From assembly GCA_016705245.1 (NCBI GenBank), contig JADIYM010000034.1:1-9064 (forward strand): a stretch of DNA of 9,064 nt, in the 5' to 3' direction. Each line of letters starts with the position of its first letter. Position 1 is the first letter of the stretch. Of this stretch, positions 7,430 through 9,064 are shown in pieces. This DNA is from Blastocatellia bacterium. Lineage in GTDB: Bacteria; Acidobacteriota; Blastocatellia; UBA7656; JADIYM01. A model generated the notes under the pieces. It was not told the origin of the DNA and ran no database searches. It saw only the letters and a list, made by a program, of their open reading frames with translations. The position numbers and the translations under genes were made by a program.

Positions 7430-7681
7430 AGTGTTACGAGCGGATAGCGCAAGACACTTCAGCCTTCGTGAGCGATCTCCCGAGGCAGCGGGACAACGCT
7501 GCGCAGCGAGCACGAGCGCGGGCGGTTTCTCCATGTTCACGACCTGGTTCGATCCCCGTCCGCGAACTCCCGGCCCTGTACCCGAGAGCCTGTCCTTCGG
7601 CGATCTCGACTTCAGGTATCGAAATTCTCTGGAGACAGCTCGCCCCATTCCTCGTCGTTGATGGTGGCCGCAGGAGAAGGT

Positions 7682-7694
7682 AGGCGCTTCGCCT
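7682..7694 (-). other. Short perfect hairpin downstream of the metallopeptidase gene
   Basis: On the minus strand, AGGCG-AAG-CGCCT forms a 5-bp stem with a 3-base loop, about 40 bases past the stop codon at 7734-7736. It is not followed by a T-tract. Confidence 0.3.
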
Positions 7695-7733
7695 CGAAGA
7701 GTCGGAGTCGTTATGACGTGGGCTACCTCCTCG

Positions 7734-9064
7734 TCAGTTTGCGTCCCAGTTTCCCGTGATCGGCGTCGAGCCGGCACCACCGAACGAGTACACCAAATCG
7801 GCCGGCCCCGGCGTCAACAGATTCTTGAGGAAGAAGTCCCCCGTCGCTGGAGCGTAAAGACCAACTGAGACGATCGTGTCGCCGTTCCAATCGCCAACGA
7901 CAGGTCTCCAGCCAGCCCCAGGCGGGCCGAATGACACGACCTTGTTGGCCGCGCCCGGCGCGTGGAGATTGCGGAGGAAGAACACGCTGCCTGCCGGGTC
8001 ATAAACGCCCACCGAGTCGATGGTATCCCCGTCCCAATCTCCAGCGATTGGAATCCATCCCAGGCCGCCCGGGCCGAAGCTGTACGTAAGGTCAGCGCCA
8101 CCGGGCAGCAGGCTGTTTCGGAGAAAGAAGGTCCCCGTTGCCGGTGCGTAAAGGCCGACCGTATCTACGCCGTCGCCGTTCCAGTCTCCCGCTATCGGCA
8201 TCCACCCGAGGCCCGCCGGTCCGAACCCGAAGACGACGTCGGCGCCACCCGGCGTCAGGCTGTTTCGCAGGAAGAACGTCCCCGTCGCAGGCGCATAGAG
8301 CCCCGGCGTGTCGAGGCCGTCATTGTTCCAGTCGCCCATTATTGGCACCCATCCGGAGGCAGCGGGACCGTAGCTGACGACGAAGTCGGCCGGCCCTGGC
8401 GAATGTATGTTGCGAAGAAAGAACGCGCTTGGTCCTCCAACGAAGATCCCCACTGTGTCTCGGGGCACGTTCGGCGTCGCGGTGAGGCAGACGGCCGCCT
8501 CGGCTGCCGGCCGGATGACGTCGATACAGCGCACGTGGAAAACCATGCTGATGCCGCCGCTCGTCAGGTGGCAGTAGCTCATGATCGTTCCGAGTGTCGG
8601 TACTGACGGACCGCTGTAGCAGCCAGATTCCACCCCATAAGACATGTCGATCGGCGGGGAGTAGCAGTGCGTGTGGCCACTGGCGAAGTTGTGGCCGAGT
8701 TCGTGCGCCGTTACGTTGACGTCCCACATGTAGCTGGCCACCGGGAACGATACGCCCGTGTAGATGTTGCTCACTCCGTACCCATACGTCCCGTCGCAGA
8801 GCACGTCGAGATAGGCTATACCCCCATAGTTCGTGACGTTACCGTTTGCGAAGAGGTGGGCAAGGTCGCGCGTAACACCGGTCCGGTTGATGTTGCACCA
8901 GTCGGTAACTGACCAGCTGCGCGCTCGAACTCGCTCCAGGGAACGGATCTGCCGTGGTCCAGATCGTGAGCGACGAGATCCGCAGTCGCACGTTCACGTC
9001 GCGGAGATAAATTGCCGACACTGCACCGACAAGGACGTTCATGTAGTTCGTCGCGGTCGTCGTA
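7734..9064 (-). CDS. Secreted metzincin-type metallopeptidase with FG-GAP/VCBS-like repeats, N-terminus outside window (one frameshift)
   Basis: This is an M12-like (reprolysin-type) zinc endopeptidase, expected to be exported and autoprocessed. The visible part starts inside the catalytic domain (NYMNVLVGAVSAIYLRDVNVRLRI). The zinc site HELGHNFASGHTH has His at 8703-8705, 8691-8693 and 8673-8675 and Glu at 8700-8702. The Met-turn is TIMSYCH (Met at 8580-8582). Cys residues nearby (HTHCY, GCY, YCH, RCI) suggest disulfides. Five 49-residue repeats follow to the stop at 7734-7736. The usual metzincin motif has Gly at position 8 (HEXXHXXGXXH); here that position is Ala. A frame change lies near 8917, between SSAQLVSYR and DWCNINRTGVTRDLAHLF; both halves match the family in the expected order. 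A GTG at 8804 is in frame but lies inside the catalytic domain, so it is not the true start. Signal peptide and propeptide would lie beyond 9064. Confidence 0.85.
7737..8460 (-). repeat. Five tandem 49-residue FG-GAP/VCBS-like repeats within the metallopeptidase gene
   Basis: Units of about 147 bases encode variants of DTVGLYAPATGTFFLRNS, then PGGADVV-FGFGPAGLGW and PIAGDWNGDG. FFLRN or FFLKN occurs five times and GDWN-type acidic loops close each unit. The measured DNA period between two units is 147 bases. The D-N-D-D loops resemble calcium sites of beta-propeller FG-GAP repeats, and five units may form a partial or small propeller. They probably serve as a binding or spacer module behind the protease domain. 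Confidence 0.8.

Larger units (their letters stand above)
7415..7733. other. 319-base intergenic region between two minus-strand secreted-protein genes
   Basis: The beta-helix reading frame is open through this stretch without a better start, but the encoded residues look non-coding. I see no RNA gene, no terminator and no copy of the 27-base motif. A small hairpin lies at 7682-7694. The spacing suggests separate transcription of the two genes; the beta-helix promoter should be in the lower-numbered half, but no clear boxes stand out. Confidence 0.5.

Noticed and set aside
7547..7563. GGTTCGATCCCCGTC, resembling a tRNA T-loop
   Set aside because: The flanking bases do not form the 5-bp T stem, and no anticodon arm or acceptor stem can be built around it.
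1..9064. CRISPR array, insertion sequence, rRNA or tRNA gene
   Set aside because: I found no regularly spaced short repeats, transposase motifs, or conserved RNA gene cores on either strand.

Overview
The window is GC-rich, tightly coding bacterial DNA. An outer-membrane beta-barrel gene points to a Gram-negative host. Large secreted proteins built from P-domain, HYR, IPT/TIG, parallel beta-helix, CARDB and FG-GAP-like modules are typical of soil or sediment bacteria with large genomes (Myxococcota, Binatota or Acidobacteriota type). Nothing in the window fixes the phylum, so this is inference.

Layout: (1) bases 1-776, + strand, the 3' end of a cobalamin-binding radical SAM enzyme. (2) 1074-3481, + strand, a secreted protein with a signal peptide, three P-domains, an HYR-like module and a cysteine-containing C-terminal region; it is followed by a strong intrinsic terminator and then a 40-bp inverted repeat. 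(3) 3964-5350, + strand, a signal peptide and outer-membrane beta-barrel joined in frame to a C-terminal thioredoxin domain. (4) 5351-5450, a gap between convergent genes with a perfect 20-bp palindrome. (5) 5451-7414, - strand, a secreted IPT/TIG plus right-handed beta-helix protein with choice-of-anchor-Q-like and CARDB C-terminal modules. (6) 7734-9064, - strand, a metzincin-type metallopeptidase with five 49-residue FG-GAP/VCBS-like repeats, whose N-terminus lies beyond the window.

Apart from the radical SAM enzyme, every gene encodes a protein that is, or probably is, exported. No pathway links them obviously. The clearest shared signal is a 27-base motif (23/27 identical) found 126-173 bases upstream of both complete + strand secreted-protein genes.

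Every gene has at least one broken reading frame: about 13 frameshifts and one in-frame TGA in 9 kb. In most cases restoring one or two bases, often in a short homopolymer, recovers a canonical domain sequence. The disruptions therefore look more like deletion errors in the sequence than biological decay. Gene extents below join the frames and should be read as reconstructed genes.
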